Positions 8,005 to 17,145 are shown, numbered from the stretch's first letter. The stretch is 64,000 nucleotides of DNA from Actinotignum timonense (GCF_030216305.1 NZ_JASOKT010000012.1:1-64000), one strand, 5' to 3'. The notes: generated from the letters alone by a model not told the origin. Numbers and translations are program-made.

Positions 8005-8122
8005 GAGGTGCTTCTCGGCGCGAGGCGCTACCTGATGCGAAGGTGCTGCATCACCGCAGCGCTACCTCAGCGAGATGAGGTGTTATCTCAATGAGATGAG
8101 GTGCCTCTGCGCGAGACGGGAA
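8005..8122. repeat. Degenerate AGGTG tandem repeat
   Basis: Four irregular units begin with AGGTG (AGGTGCTTCTC, AGGTGCTGCAT, AGGTGTTATCTC, AGGTGCCTCTG). Spacings are about 35, 37 and 21 nt, and small hairpins lie inside (for example ATCTCA/TGAGAT). It lies directly at the 3' end of the big sialidase gene. Function unknown. Confidence 0.45.
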
Positions 8123-8126
8123 GCGC

Positions 8127-11100
8127 TTAGCGCCGCACGCCAGGCGTGTCGATGCCGTCGCCGTCCCAGTCACCGATGATGAGCTGATCGCCGGGCTTGC
8201 CGTAGGCGACGCTCATCACGGTATTGCCCTGCGCATCGGCGGTGTAGATGACGTTGCCGCGGCGCACCCCAACGGTGTCCACGCCGTCGCCATCCCAATC
8301 ACCCACGATGACCTCATCGCCCACGCGGCCGAAGCTGAAGACTGCGTCCGCGTTTCCGGATTCCAGGGAGTTCTTCACGAAGAACTGGTTGCCGCGCACC
8401 GCCGCGAAGGTCGCGATGCCGTCGCCATCCCAATCGCCGGAGATGAGGGTATCGCTAGCCTTGCCGTAAGCGATGACGCTATCGGCGTTGCCGCTGGTCA
8501 GCGAGTTCTTCACGAACACCTTATTGCCGCGGATAACCGCGAAGGTGGACTTGCCGTCGCCATCCCAGTCACCCACCGCGACCTTGTCGCCGGCCTTGCC
8601 GTAGGAGAATACGGTGTCGGCATTGCCGCCGCCCAGGGAGTTCTTCACGAAGAACTGGTTACCGCGGCGCACCGCCACGGACTTGCGGCCATCTCCGGTC
8701 CAATCGCCCACGAGGAGTTCGTCGCCGGCGCGCCCATAGGAGAAGACGAGATCAGCAACTGTGGACGTCCACGAGTTCGAGAGGAAGTTGGAGTTTCCGT
8801 TGGATTCGGGAACCGCCGGTTCGCTCGGCTCCGGGCTGGGAGTCGGGCTCGGCTCCGGAGTCGGATCCTCGGTACCAGGAGTCGGCTCGGGCGAAGGCGC
8901 CGGCTTATCGGGCGTCGGATCCGGCTTGGGGCTCGGATCGGGAGTGCCCGGGGTGGGATCGGTACCCGGCGTCGGCTCCTCGGTACCGGGCGTGGGGCTG
9001 GGCTCGGGGCTCGGCTCCACGCAGGTATCAGAAACCTCGGTCATCTTGTACACCGCGATTTCCGCGGCGGAAGCCAGGGAATCGGCGGTGCGCCCGTAGG
9101 TTCCGGTAATGCGCAGGCGCAGGAACTGGGTGTCCTTAGCGTCCACGAAGAAGGTTGCGGGCTCCGGCGAATTCTCGAAGGTGCCTTCGGCAATCTTCAC
9201 CGCGCTCTCAGCGTCCTTACCGGCCCACAGTTCCGCGGAGCGGATGCGGCCGTTATCCCCGCCGGCGCTGCGCGGATGCACATCCACTCGGCCGATATTC
9301 TCAGCCTGGGGCAGGGCCAGATCAATATCCAGCGGCAGCTTAATCGTGGAGCTCCACGGGCTATGCCAAATGGTATTGAGATCGCCGTCGAAGAGGTTAT
9401 CGGTGCCGTTATCCTCCCGGGCGGTTTCCGCCGCCACCTCGTTAGCGAGCTTCACGCCCGGCACGTAGACCGGCCGCGATTCGCATTCGCGGTTGATGAG
9501 GGTGACCTCGGCGAAGCCATTGGCCGCCACCTTGTCACCGGAGGTGATGCGGAACGGGATGGTCTGGTTACCGTCACCGGCCAGCACCTTCGCGCCGATG
9601 GTCACCGGCACCTGAACAACGCGGGTTTCCCCGGCCTTGAGGGTGCCCAGCTCCACGGCTTCGGCTTCCCAACCCGCGGGCAGCTCACCGGGGGTGGCCA
9701 CCACGCCAGCAAGATCCTCGCTGCCCATATTGGTTACCGACAGCGGAATCGTGGACTTACCGCGATACACCTTGGCGTTCTCCGCGGGGACCGCGGAAAC
9801 AGGCAGGGAGTTCAGCCAATCCAGGGTGAAATGCGCGTAGAGCATGTCATTGTTATCGCCCTCGTAGAAGATGCCATACCGGCCATCATCCATGGCCCAC
9901 ATCGTGGAGTACGACATGGCACCTTGCTTGAACTGCTTACCAACTGACCACGTGCGTCCGTCGTCGTACGAAATACGCACGAGGCCGTTCGAACGCGAGG
10001 TCGCGGACGACGAAGAATAAAGCAAAATCTTCGCCTGTGCGCTGCCTTCCGGTGCGTTCGGGAACGCGCGGATAATCGAGGCGTTATTGCGCGGGTCGGG
10101 CAGCTGCCATTCGACCTGCATCGGGGTGTAGGTCTGGCCGCCGTCCTTCGAGAAGGCGACCTTGCGGGCCATAATGCCGTCCGAGGACCGCGAGTTGAGC
10201 ATGACGGTGCCGTCGGAGAGCTCCACGACCTTGTTCTCGTCCATGTTGCCGTAGACCGGCTGGCCGGGGGTCCAGGTGGCGCCGTTGTCGTCCGAGTAGA
10301 CGGAGACGGCGGCGTAGCCCTTGCCGTTCGGCATGGTCATCGTGAACTGCTGGATGAGGCGGCCCTTATGCGGGCCGTACTTGAGCTGGATACCAGCGCC
10401 GGAGGCCGCGAAGCGGGAGCGAATATTCTCATCGAAGGTGATGTCCTTGGTGATGAGGCGCGGCTTCGACCAGGTCTGGCCGTTGTCATCCGAGTAGACC
10501 ACCTGCGCGTGCAGGGCCCGCCGGTTATCCGGATCGGTGCCCGGCTGGGAATCCTGGAAACGCACATCGTAGGAGAACACCGAGAAGAGGAAAATACGGC
10601 CAGTTTCTTCATTCACTACGAAGGAAGGATCCGAGAAGCCGTACTTATCCGCGTCGCGAATATGCCCCTTGCCCTGCAGGATTTCCTCGGGTGCCGTCCA
10701 CGACTTTCCGTTGTCCTTGGAGATGCGGAGAGTGATGTGGTTCGGGTTGGGGGAGTCCATGCAGGAATCCGGGCGGCCGTCATAAGCCGCGAGGATCCAG
10801 CCGTTATTCGCCTGGGCGAGGGCCGGGATGCGGTAGCAGTAGTTGTCCTTATCGCCGGCGCGCGCCAGGCGCACGGTTTCCATATCCCCACGTTCGGTGG
10901 GGACGGTAGCCGGGTCAGGCCGCTTACCAATCTCCTCGTTGATCACCTTGATGGCGGGCAGTTCAGCGCGGATATTATCCTGAAGCACCTGGGTTCCATC
11001 GCGATCCTCGGTAGCGCGGAAGACCACGTAGGGGGTGAAGCTACCGCGCTCGGCATCTTCCGCGGTCACCTTGTAGGTGATGGTATCGCAGCCCTTGGTA

Positions 11101-13460
11101 TCCCCGGCTGCCAGATTACCCCAGCGGCAATTCGGGGTGCCGGTGGTCAGGAAGCGGTTGAGGTTGGACTGGTAGGGGAATGCCGTGATCGTGCGATCCG
11201 AAGTATTCGTATAGGAAACCCGGAAGGTCAGTTCCTGGCCGATGCGCAGCGGTTCCCCGCCGTCATCGGTGCGCTTGAAGTCCACGGTCATGTACTGCTG
11301 CGGCGCGGGGGTTTCCCCTTCGCGTTCCTCCAGCCGGGCAATCGCGCTGGCGTTCACCCCGACCTTGCCTTCCACATTCACAACGAAGTCGAGCCCGATA
11401 TCGTCGTCGTACGCGACAGCGCTATCACCGATGGTGACCGGAATCGCGACCGTGCGCGTTTCACCAGCCTCCAATTTTCCGATCTGTACCGGCTCAGCGG
11501 ACCACCCGCGCGGCAGCCACAGCGGCGCCATAACCGGATTTTCGATGGCGGCGGTGCCCAGGTTGGAGACGCTAATCTTCACCTTCGCTTCACCGCGATT
11601 GACCACCACGCGTTCAGGAGTGGTGGAGAGCGGCACCGAATTCAGCCAATCGAAGCCAAAGTGGGCGTAGAGCATGTCATTGTTATCGCCCTCGAAGAAG
11701 ATGCCGTAACGGCCATCCTTCATCGCCCACATGGTGGAGTAGGCCATAGCACCTTTCTTGAAGAGCTTGCCCACTGACCAGCTTTCGCCGTCGTCGTAAG
11801 AAACACGGATGAGGCCGTTTTCGCGACCGTCCGGGGACGAGGACGAGTAAAGCAGAATCTTTGCCTTATCGCTGCCCTGCGGCGCGTTCGGGAAGGCGCG
11901 GATAATCGAGGCGTTGTTATGCGGATCGGGTAGCTGCCAATCGACCTGCATGGGGCTGTAGGTTGCCCCGCCGTCCGTGGAATACGCAATCTTGCGGGCC
12001 CACACATTGTCCGAGGAGCGCGAATTGAGCATGAGAGTGCCGTCGGACAGTTCCACGACCTTGTTCTCATCCATATTGCCGTACACGGGTGCGCCCGGGG
12101 TCCAGGTTTCACCGTTGTTATCCGAGTAGACGGAGACCGCCGCGTAACCGCGGTTATTCGGCATGGTCATGGTGAATTGCTGAACCAGGCGGCCCTTGTG
12201 ATCGCCGTACTTGAGCTGGATGCCAGCGCCGGACGCGGCGAAGCGGGAACGAATGCCCTTATCGAAAGTGATGTCCTTTGTGATGATGCGCGGCTGGGAC
12301 CAGGTCTCGCCATTGTCATCGGAGTAGACGACCTGCGCGTGCAGCACATTGCGATCATTGGGATCGGTGCCGGGGCGCGAATCCTGGAAACGCTTGTCAT
12401 AGGAGAAGACGGAGAAAAGGAAAATACGGCCGGTTTCCTCATTCACCACGAAGGACGGATCGGAATATCCGTACTTATCGCGGCTGTAAAGCGTGCCCTT
12501 GCCCTGGAGGACTTCCTTTGGCTCGGTCCACGATTTCCCGTTGTCCTTGGAGATACGCAGGGTGATGTGGTTCGGGTTGGGAGAGTCCATGCAGGATCCG
12601 GGGCGGCCGTCATAAGCGGCCAAGATCCAGCCGTTATTCGCTTGCGCGAGGGCCGGGATGCGGTAGCAGTAGTCTTCCTTATCGCCCGCGCGCGCCAGTC
12701 GCACGGTCTCCATATCCCCGCGTTCGGTGGGGATGGTTGCCGGGTCCGGCTCCTTCGGCGCTTGCTCATTAATGAGGGTCACCGGGGCGAGTTCCTGCCG
12801 GATGCCTTCCTGGAGGACCTTTGTGCCGTTGCGATCTTCGGTGGCGCGGAATTCCACGAAGGGGGTGAAGGTGCCGGTCGCCGCATCTTCGGCTGTCACC
12901 GTGTAGGTAACCTTCGTGCAGCCTTTGGTTTCGCCGGGTTTGAGATTGGCCCAGCGGCAATTCGGTGTTCCATTGGTGAGAACACCCTTGAGGTTCGACT
13001 GGTAGGGGAACGCCGTGATGTTTTGTTTCGAGTGGTTCGTGTAGGTAATTGCGAACGTCATCTTTTGGCCGATGCGGAGCTCATTCCCGTTGTCATCGGT
13101 TCGTTCAAGGGTGAGCGACATGTAGTTCGCGGCGTCCGCGGTATTTTCCGCCTCCGAAGCTTCGGTGTTCTCGGCGGATCTATCGGTAGTTTCGGCGGCT
13201 CTATTAGTAGGTTCAGTTGAGCTTTCGCTATTTTCTGGCGTGCTCTCCGCGGCGAGAGCGCTTGACGTGCCTGATTCTAATTCGTCAGCAGTGAGGGCCG
13301 GCGGCTGCGCAGTCTCGAGGACTTCCGCTGCCTGAGGTTCGGGCTGCGGGGGCGTTTCCCCCGGGCTGGCCCACGCTGTCAACGGCGTGACCGTGAGAGC
13401 AACCGTGGCCGACAGTGCCACGAATGCACTCCACCCACGCCGGGCGCGAGGAGTTGACAT
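8127..13460 (-). CDS. nanH: Secreted multidomain sialidase with two GH33 domains
   Basis: A 1777-residue exo-sialidase that releases terminal sialic acid from host glycans. The start at 13460 (AAAGG upstream) gives a clean signal peptide ending AWA-S near residue 31; the in-frame upstream start would lengthen it oddly. Order: Glu/Ala-rich linker; then a module (about 113-245) plus GH33 domain (about 245-607) and a NEW-like beta module (607-720), all repeated once with a period of 610 residues (second GH33 about 855-1217). Each GH33 has YCYRIPALAQ, several Asp-boxes (SKDNGKSW, SDDNGETW, SYDDGESW) and IRSRFAASGAGIQL. Next come a discoidin-like domain (about 1333-1472), a Pro-rich stalk, and five VCBS/FG-GAP-like repeats (GDWDGDG, 1563-1777). 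No LPXTG is present. Two NanR-type operators lie upstream. Confidence 0.95.
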   Translation of the reverse strand: MSTPRARRGWSAFVALSATVALTVTPLTAWASPGETPPQPEPQAAEVLETAQPPALTADELESGTSSALAAESTPENSESSTEPTNRAAETTDRSAENTEASEAENTADAANYMSLTLERTDDNGNELRIGQKMTFAITYTNHSKQNITAFPYQSNLKGVLTNGTPNCRWANLKPGETKGCTKVTYTVTAEDAATGTFTPFVEFRATEDRNGTKVLQEGIRQELAPVTLINEQAPKEPDPATIPTERGDMETVRLARAGDKEDYCYRIPALAQANNGWILAAYDGRPGSCMDSPNPNHITLRISKDNGKSWTEPKEVLQGKGTLYSRDKYGYSDPSFVVNEETGRIFLFSVFSYDKRFQDSRPGTDPNDRNVLHAQVVYSDDNGETWSQPRIITKDITFDKGIRSRFAASGAGIQLKYGDHKGRLVQQFTMTMPNNRGYAAVSVYSDNNGETWTPGAPVYGNMDENKVVELSDGTLMLNSRSSDNVWARKIAYSTDGGATYSPMQVDWQLPDPHNNASIIRAFPNAPQGSDKAKILLYSSSSPDGRENGLIRVSYDDGESWSVGKLFKKGAMAYSTMWAMKDGRYGIFFEGDNNDMLYAHFGFDWLNSVPLSTTPERVVVNRGEAKVKISVSNLGTAAIENPVMAPLWLPRGWSAEPVQIGKLEAGETRTVAIPVTIGDSAVAYDDDIGLDFVVNVEGKVGVNASAIARLEEREGETPAPQQYMTVDFKRTDDGGEPLRIGQELTFRVSYTNTSDRTITAFPYQSNLNRFLTTGTPNCRWGNLAAGDTKGCDTITYKVTAEDAERGSFTPYVVFRATEDRDGTQVLQDNIRAELPAIKVINEEIGKRPDPATVPTERGDMETVRLARAGDKDNYCYRIPALAQANNGWILAAYDGRPDSCMDSPNPNHITLRISKDNGKSWTAPEEILQGKGHIRDADKYGFSDPSFVVNEETGRIFLFSVFSYDVRFQDSQPGTDPDNRRALHAQVVYSDDNGQTWSKPRLITKDITFDENIRSRFAASGAGIQLKYGPHKGRLIQQFTMTMPNGKGYAAVSVYSDDNGATWTPGQPVYGNMDENKVVELSDGTVMLNSRSSDGIMARKVAFSKDGGQTYTPMQVEWQLPDPRNNASIIRAFPNAPEGSAQAKILLYSSSSATSRSNGLVRISYDDGRTWSVGKQFKQGAMSYSTMWAMDDGRYGIFYEGDNNDMLYAHFTLDWLNSLPVSAVPAENAKVYRGKSTIPLSVTNMGSEDLAGVVATPGELPAGWEAEAVELGTLKAGETRVVQVPVTIGAKVLAGDGNQTIPFRITSGDKVAANGFAEVTLINRECESRPVYVPGVKLANEVAAETAREDNGTDNLFDGDLNTIWHSPWSSTIKLPLDIDLALPQAENIGRVDVHPRSAGGDNGRIRSAELWAGKDAESAVKIAEGTFENSPEPATFFVDAKDTQFLRLRITGTYGRTADSLASAAEIAVYKMTEVSDTCVEPSPEPSPTPGTEEPTPGTDPTPGTPDPSPKPDPTPDKPAPSPEPTPGTEDPTPEPSPTPSPEPSEPAVPESNGNSNFLSNSWTSTVADLVFSYGRAGDELLVGDWTGDGRKSVAVRRGNQFFVKNSLGGGNADTVFSYGKAGDKVAVGDWDGDGKSTFAVIRGNKVFVKNSLTSGNADSVIAYGKASDTLISGDWDGDGIATFAAVRGNQFFVKNSLESGNADAVFSFGRVGDEVIVGDWDGDGVDTVGVRRGNVIYTADAQGNTVMSVAYGKPGDQLIIGDWDGDGIDTPGVRR

Positions 13461-13506
13461 TGTGCTGTTACCTTTCTGGCAGACATCATCGTCTCGTCTG
13501 ACGCTA

Positions 13507-13517
13507 TTGTCAGACAA
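13507..13517 (-). promoter_or_regulatory. NanR-type operator 1 of nanH
   Basis: TTGTCAGACAA, a TNGTNNNACNA-type FCD/GntR operator, 47 nt upstream of the nanH ATG. On the minus strand it follows the AT-rich CTATTTTCG that may be the -10, so it would block transcription start or early elongation. Confidence 0.7.
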
Positions 13518-13556
13518 CAACGAAAATAGCACAGCACCTCTGCGCTTGGAAAGTTA

Positions 13557-13567
13557 TTGTCAGACAA
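13557..13567 (-). promoter_or_regulatory. NanR-type operator 2 of nanH
   Basis: A second identical TTGTCAGACAA exactly 50 bp upstream of operator 1, with ATT extending the symmetry on both sides. Two sites about five helical turns apart suggest cooperative or looping repression. Confidence 0.7.
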
Positions 13568-13839
13568 TAATGCCCAATGGAACAGCGTTCTGGTCACATA
13601 AAGCAGCGTTTCGACCGCACGGGACGACGTTTCAGTGCGGGTTGCGGCCGCGGTAGGTCCATTTCTCCGCGCTTCGGTACGACGGCGCAGCTCAGTCGGC
13701 ACGTACTTCCGCAAAGAAGTTCAATGCCCCGGTAAGAATACCTGGCATGGCCAGATAGCGCTCCACCGGGGCTCCGCTACAAGCCTATCGGGATGGGAAT
13801 GCCCAAACAATGATTCCGGGCTAATAGGGTAAATAGACA
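13568..13839. other. Spacer upstream of nanH with one dispersed motif
   Basis: No gene seen in about 270 nt. It holds GTACGACGGCGCAGCT at 13677-13692, the near twin of the copy at 18-33. A loose inverted pair (CCCCGGT near 13728 / ACCGGGG near 13768) may be the end of an unrelated transcript. Confidence 0.4.
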
Positions 13840-13923
13840 AAATGGGCGTCCTGGACAGTGCGGTCAGCAAAGTGGGCGTAAGGAACATGAAAACGGGTGA
13901 AAACGGTGCTCTCACGCCCACTT
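13840..13923 (+). repeat. Three-word element E1
   Basis: Geometry: word AAATGGGCGT (13840-13849), 20 nt, word AAGTGGGCGT (13870-13879), 34 nt, inverted word ACGCCCACTT (13914-13923). The 34-nt spacer has AGGAACATGAAA and AAACGGTGCTCT blocks shared with E3. Either upstream word can pair with the inverted word, so alternate hairpins are possible. It lies in the spacer between nanH and its regulator gene. It fits no known element that I recognise. Confidence 0.7.
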
Positions 13924-13963
13924 TGTTCGTGATGAGGGCTCGTCGCTAAGTTGGAGGGGAACA

Positions 13964-14046
13964 TAGTGCAAATTCCGGACGGTCAGGGTCGCATAGTGCA
14001 AACTCAGAGCAGAAATCAGGCCAAAATGGTGCGTAGATTTGCATCC
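13964..14046 (+). repeat. Three-word element E2
   Basis: Starts 40 nt after E1. Words TAGTGCAAAT (13964-13973) and TAGTGCAAAC (13994-14003) are 20 nt apart. After 33 nt comes ATTTGCATCC (14037-14046), inverted over its first seven bases. The spacers keep E1-like blocks (GGAC in the first; GAAATC...AAAATGGTGC in the second), while the word itself is different from that of E1 and E3. The rest of the spacer to 14171 holds no gene. Confidence 0.55.
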
Positions 14047-14171
14047 TGTTGTGGTAGGGCTACCGGCCGTAAACAGAGCTCCAGCCCACTCCCGACCGAA
14101 GTCGAGGCGGGCTGAACTATTGCATATATTCTAGCCAGCTTTGGGAGCCGTGGACAAGATGCGCTCCCGCC

Positions 14172-15176
14172 TCACAGCACCCCGGAAACCCGCGACGTCG
14201 GATCCGCAATATCGGCAAAGGAGGCGGCCCGCTGCGCCCGCGCGGCAATATCCGCGGCGCGTTCGGCTCGTTCGGCCCGCTCAGCCTCGCGCTGCTGGGC
14301 AGCCGCCTGAGCGGTCAGCGCCTCCGGCGGCGCTTCCGGATCCCCACAATCTCCGAACGCGCTTTCCGCACTTTCCGCGCTTCCCCCGGAACTCCCGGAG
14401 TTCGCCCGCTGCTGAGCGGCCTCGTGGCGGTCAATAATCATATTGAGGGGCCGGTAGTGGTCAATGACCGCCCCGCGATACGCGAAAATATCACCATCTT
14501 CGGCGGCCTGAATAATACGTTTATGCGCCTGAGCGGTTTCTAGGAGAAGTTCATCGACGTCGTCGTTTAAATCGCGCAGCGCAATAGAGTGCACCACCCA
14601 CAGTGCCGTGACCATCTCCAACGCAACCTCGTTATCAAGCGCGGACGTCATCGCAATATGGAACTCAATATCTTCGTGCTGGAAGTTTTCCCCGCGCAGC
14701 GCCTTTTCGGTCATCCGCGCCACGATGTCGTGCAGATTATCGTGGTGCGTGCCCGACAGCGCCCGCACTACGCCTTCCGCCATCCCCAGATCCAGGTATT
14801 CGCGCAGCTGAGCCACGCTCTCCACCGCGCCCGTGCCCGCACCGGCCCGCGCGGAGGAGCGCAGCAGCAAGGATTCAACCAGCGGGGAGAGGGACATATT
14901 CGCCACCTGGGTGCCCTTCCCGCGCTGCGAGGTGACAATATCCAGCGCGGCCAGCTTGGATAGCGCCTCGCGCACCGAGGAGCGCGAGACCCCCAGCTCG
15001 CGGCACAGCTCCGCTTCGGTGGGGAGCTTCGCGCCGGGTTGCAGGCGTTCTTCAATAATTCGCTGTTTCAAAGCGTCCATGACCAAATCGGCGCGATCCG
15101 AGCCGGAACGGGGGTGGCCGCCGGTGACCCGCATAGCGCCCTGCGTGGCATGTGACTGCGCGTCGTCGGGCATCAT
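14172..15176 (-). CDS. nanR: GntR/FCD transcriptional regulator of sialic acid genes
   Basis: A 334-residue repressor. The winged helix (about residues 30-95) has the GntR signature LPTEAELCRELGVSRSSVREALSKL. The FCD effector domain (about 110-260) has LREYLDLGMAEGVV, DIEFHIAM and a HYRPLN-type metal/ligand histidine. The C-terminal tail (about 265-334) is Ala/Glu/Arg-rich and probably disordered or coiled-coil. Position and domain type match NanR-like regulators that release DNA on binding Neu5Ac or a phosphorylated product. It lies between nanH and the importer operon and is divergent from the latter. TTGTCAGACAA sites at 13507, 13557, 15363 and 6672 (one variant) are its likely operators. 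The start has AGGTG 7 nt upstream. Confidence 0.9.
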   Translation of the reverse strand: MMPDDAQSHATQGAMRVTGGHPRSGSDRADLVMDALKQRIIEERLQPGAKLPTEAELCRELGVSRSSVREALSKLAALDIVTSQRGKGTQVANMSLSPLVESLLLRSSARAGAGTGAVESVAQLREYLDLGMAEGVVRALSGTHHDNLHDIVARMTEKALRGENFQHEDIEFHIAMTSALDNEVALEMVTALWVVHSIALRDLNDDVDELLLETAQAHKRIIQAAEDGDIFAYRGAVIDHYRPLNMIIDRHEAAQQRANSGSSGGSAESAESAFGDCGDPEAPPEALTAQAAAQQREAERAERAERAADIAARAQRAASFADIADPTSRVSGVL

Positions 15177-15352
15177 GACACCTAAGGTATCGGAAAACGG
15201 ATGTTTTCAAAAGATGTGCGCAGGAATATTGAATAGGGTCACGTTACGCGTGGTATCGCGCAGGAACGACGACGCCGCACAGCTGCCCACGCACCCGTAT
15301 CTCAGGTTCATCACAAATTGGTCACAGTTTGCTCACAAGCCAGATATCGGGC

Positions 15353-15381
15353 TTGCACAAAGTTGTCAGACAATCTAGAGT
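15353..15381 (+). promoter_or_regulatory. Importer operon promoter with embedded NanR-type operator
   Basis: TTGCAC (-35, 15353-15358), 17-nt spacer, TAGAGT (-10, 15376-15381). TTGTCAGACAA (15363-15373) lies wholly inside the spacer, so repressor and polymerase should exclude each other. A 5' leader of about 90 nt follows. A dispersed motif copy (GGAACGACGACGCCGC, 15263-15278) lies 75 nt upstream of the -35. Confidence 0.75.
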
Positions 15382-15478
15382 CATAGCTACGCGACGCTAA
15401 AGATGGTTGTCGCACGCGAAAAAATAGCGGAAATTCGGCAGTGAATTTCCGGAAGAACTCAAAGGAGAGGACACTTCA

Positions 15479-17080
15479 ATGACACGCATGAAGTGGGGCG
15501 CCAAGGCCACGGCCGTGCTGGCCGCTGGTGTGCTGGCGCTGTCCGGCTGCGGTGGCGGTGGATCTGACACCGGCAAGAGCGGTGGAGATGCACCCGAGAA
15601 GGCCGCAGTTCCCTCGGGACAGCCGGCAAAGGGTGGCACCATTCGCGCGGCGGCCGCCTACGAATCCAATAACTACCATCCCTCGTCCACCTCGTCCGCG
15701 CTGGCAACCGGTGCGAATATGCACGTGGTGGAGGGCCTGTACGAACTGGATTACCACGATTACAAGCCCTACCGCGCCCTGGCGAAGGAAGATGCTCCCA
15801 CCAAGGTGACCGATACCCAGTACGAAGTTTCGCTGCGTGATGGCGCGAAGTTCTCGGACGGCACCCCGGTGACCACGGACGATGTGGTCAAGTCCTTCGA
15901 GCGTTCCACCGCTGAAGGAAATATCTACCTGCCGATGCTGAGCTTCATCGACAACGTGCAGAAGAAGGATGACACGACCGTCACCATCAACCTCAAGCAC
16001 CCCTTCTCGCTGGTCAAGGAGCGCCTGGCCCTCGTCAAGATCGTTCCCGCTTCGATGAGTGATGATGATCTGACCGCCAAGCCCGTGGGCACCGGCCCGT
16101 GGAAGTACGACGAGATCACCAGCGCCCACATCAAGTTCTCCCCGAATGAGAACTACAACGGCCAGTTCCCGGCCACCGCGGAAGCGATGCAGTGGGAGAT
16201 CCTCAAGGACGACACCGCTCGTACCACCGCTTTCCAGCAGGGCACCGTCGATGTTATCGAAGCTGCCCCGGCCGATGCCGAAGCTCTGATCAAGGGTGCC
16301 GGCGGCGTGATCGACGCGGTTCAGGGCTTCAACCTGCCCTTCCTGCTCTTCAACACCAAGAAGGCTCCGCTCGACAACAACAAGGTGCGCCAGGCGTTCT
16401 TCTACGCTATTGACACCGACAAGCTCATCTCCAACGCGCTCTCGGGCAATGCGAAGGCCGCTAAGTCCTTCCTCCCGGAGAGCCACCCGAACTTCCACGA
16501 AGCTTCCACGGTCTACACCTACAACCCGGAAAAGGCCAAGGAACTCCTCAAGGAAGCCGGTGTTGAGAACCTCGACATCAAGCTGCTGACCACCGATCAC
16601 CCGTGGATCACCGCTCTGGCTCCCCAGATCAAGAACGACCTGGCTGCCGTCGGTATCAACGCGACCATCGAATCCCAGGCTTCCTCGGCTCTCTACGCCA
16701 ATAACCTGGACGTGGACAACCCGACCTTCGATGTCACCCTGGCCCCCGGCGACCCCTCGGTCTTCGGTCAGGACCCCGACCTCCTGCTCAGCTGGTGGTA
16801 CGGCGATAACACCTGGACCAAGAAGCGCACCCAGTGGGGCGGCTCCGAGAAGTTCAAGGAACTGCATCAGTACATGGACAAGGCCGTCACCCTCGAGGGC
16901 GACGCCCAGCAGCAGGAATGGAACAAGGCTTTCGACCTCGTTGCCGAAGAAGTTCCGCTCTACCCGCTCTTCCACCGTCAGATGCTGACCGCGTACTACC
17001 CGGACAAGGTCACCAACTTCTCCCCGATTTCGACGACCGGCCTTGATTTCATCAACGCTGGCTCCGCGGCTGGAAAGTAA
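15479..17080 (+). CDS. Sialic acid ABC importer, substrate-binding lipoprotein (SBP family 5)
   Basis: A 533-residue extracellular binding lipoprotein. The signal peptide ends in LALSGC (lipobox Cys about residue 24), then a Gly/Ser linker. The family-5 (oligopeptide/nickel) fold is clear: GGTIRAAAAYESNNYHP, the long YEVSLRDGAKFSDGTPVTTDDVV block, and VRQAFFYAID. Its place at the head of an operon with nanA-nanK-nanE argues for sialic acid rather than peptides, as in the SiaEFGI importer of Corynebacterium glutamicum. Promoter and operator at 15353-15381; AAAGGAG before ATG. A strong hairpin after the gene (17146-17179) probably keeps its mRNA more abundant than the rest. Confidence 0.88.
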   Translation: MTRMKWGAKATAVLAAGVLALSGCGGGGSDTGKSGGDAPEKAAVPSGQPAKGGTIRAAAAYESNNYHPSSTSSALATGANMHVVEGLYELDYHDYKPYRALAKEDAPTKVTDTQYEVSLRDGAKFSDGTPVTTDDVVKSFERSTAEGNIYLPMLSFIDNVQKKDDTTVTINLKHPFSLVKERLALVKIVPASMSDDDLTAKPVGTGPWKYDEITSAHIKFSPNENYNGQFPATAEAMQWEILKDDTARTTAFQQGTVDVIEAAPADAEALIKGAGGVIDAVQGFNLPFLLFNTKKAPLDNNKVRQAFFYAIDTDKLISNALSGNAKAAKSFLPESHPNFHEASTVYTYNPEKAKELLKEAGVENLDIKLLTTDHPWITALAPQIKNDLAAVGINATIESQASSALYANNLDVDNPTFDVTLAPGDPSVFGQDPDLLLSWWYGDNTWTKKRTQWGGSEKFKELHQYMDKAVTLEGDAQQQEWNKAFDLVAEEVPLYPLFHRQMLTAYYPDKVTNFSPISTTGLDFINAGSAAGK

Positions 17081-17145
17081 ATAATCCCGTGACTCAGCGC
17101 TGACGACACGCGCGGCGCTGGCTCAAAGAACACACGGTAATGCGA

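Noticed and set aside
9959..11805. CGTCGTCGTA strings inside nanH (9959, 11399, 11791) and nanK (22909) as extra copies of the dispersed motif
   Set aside because: Those in nanH encode the Asp-box YDD or neighbouring acidic residues and lack the CGCMGC half, so coding constraint explains them; they are left out of the count.
8248..13220. Plus-strand frames through the nanH gene
   Set aside because: They mirror the repeated sialidase domains and the GDWDGDG repeats; none has independent support.
13500..14100. CRISPR array in the nanH-nanR spacer
   Set aside because: The repeated words are only 10 nt, occur three times with one inverted, and the geometry is fixed rather than a repeat-spacer series; no cas genes are present.
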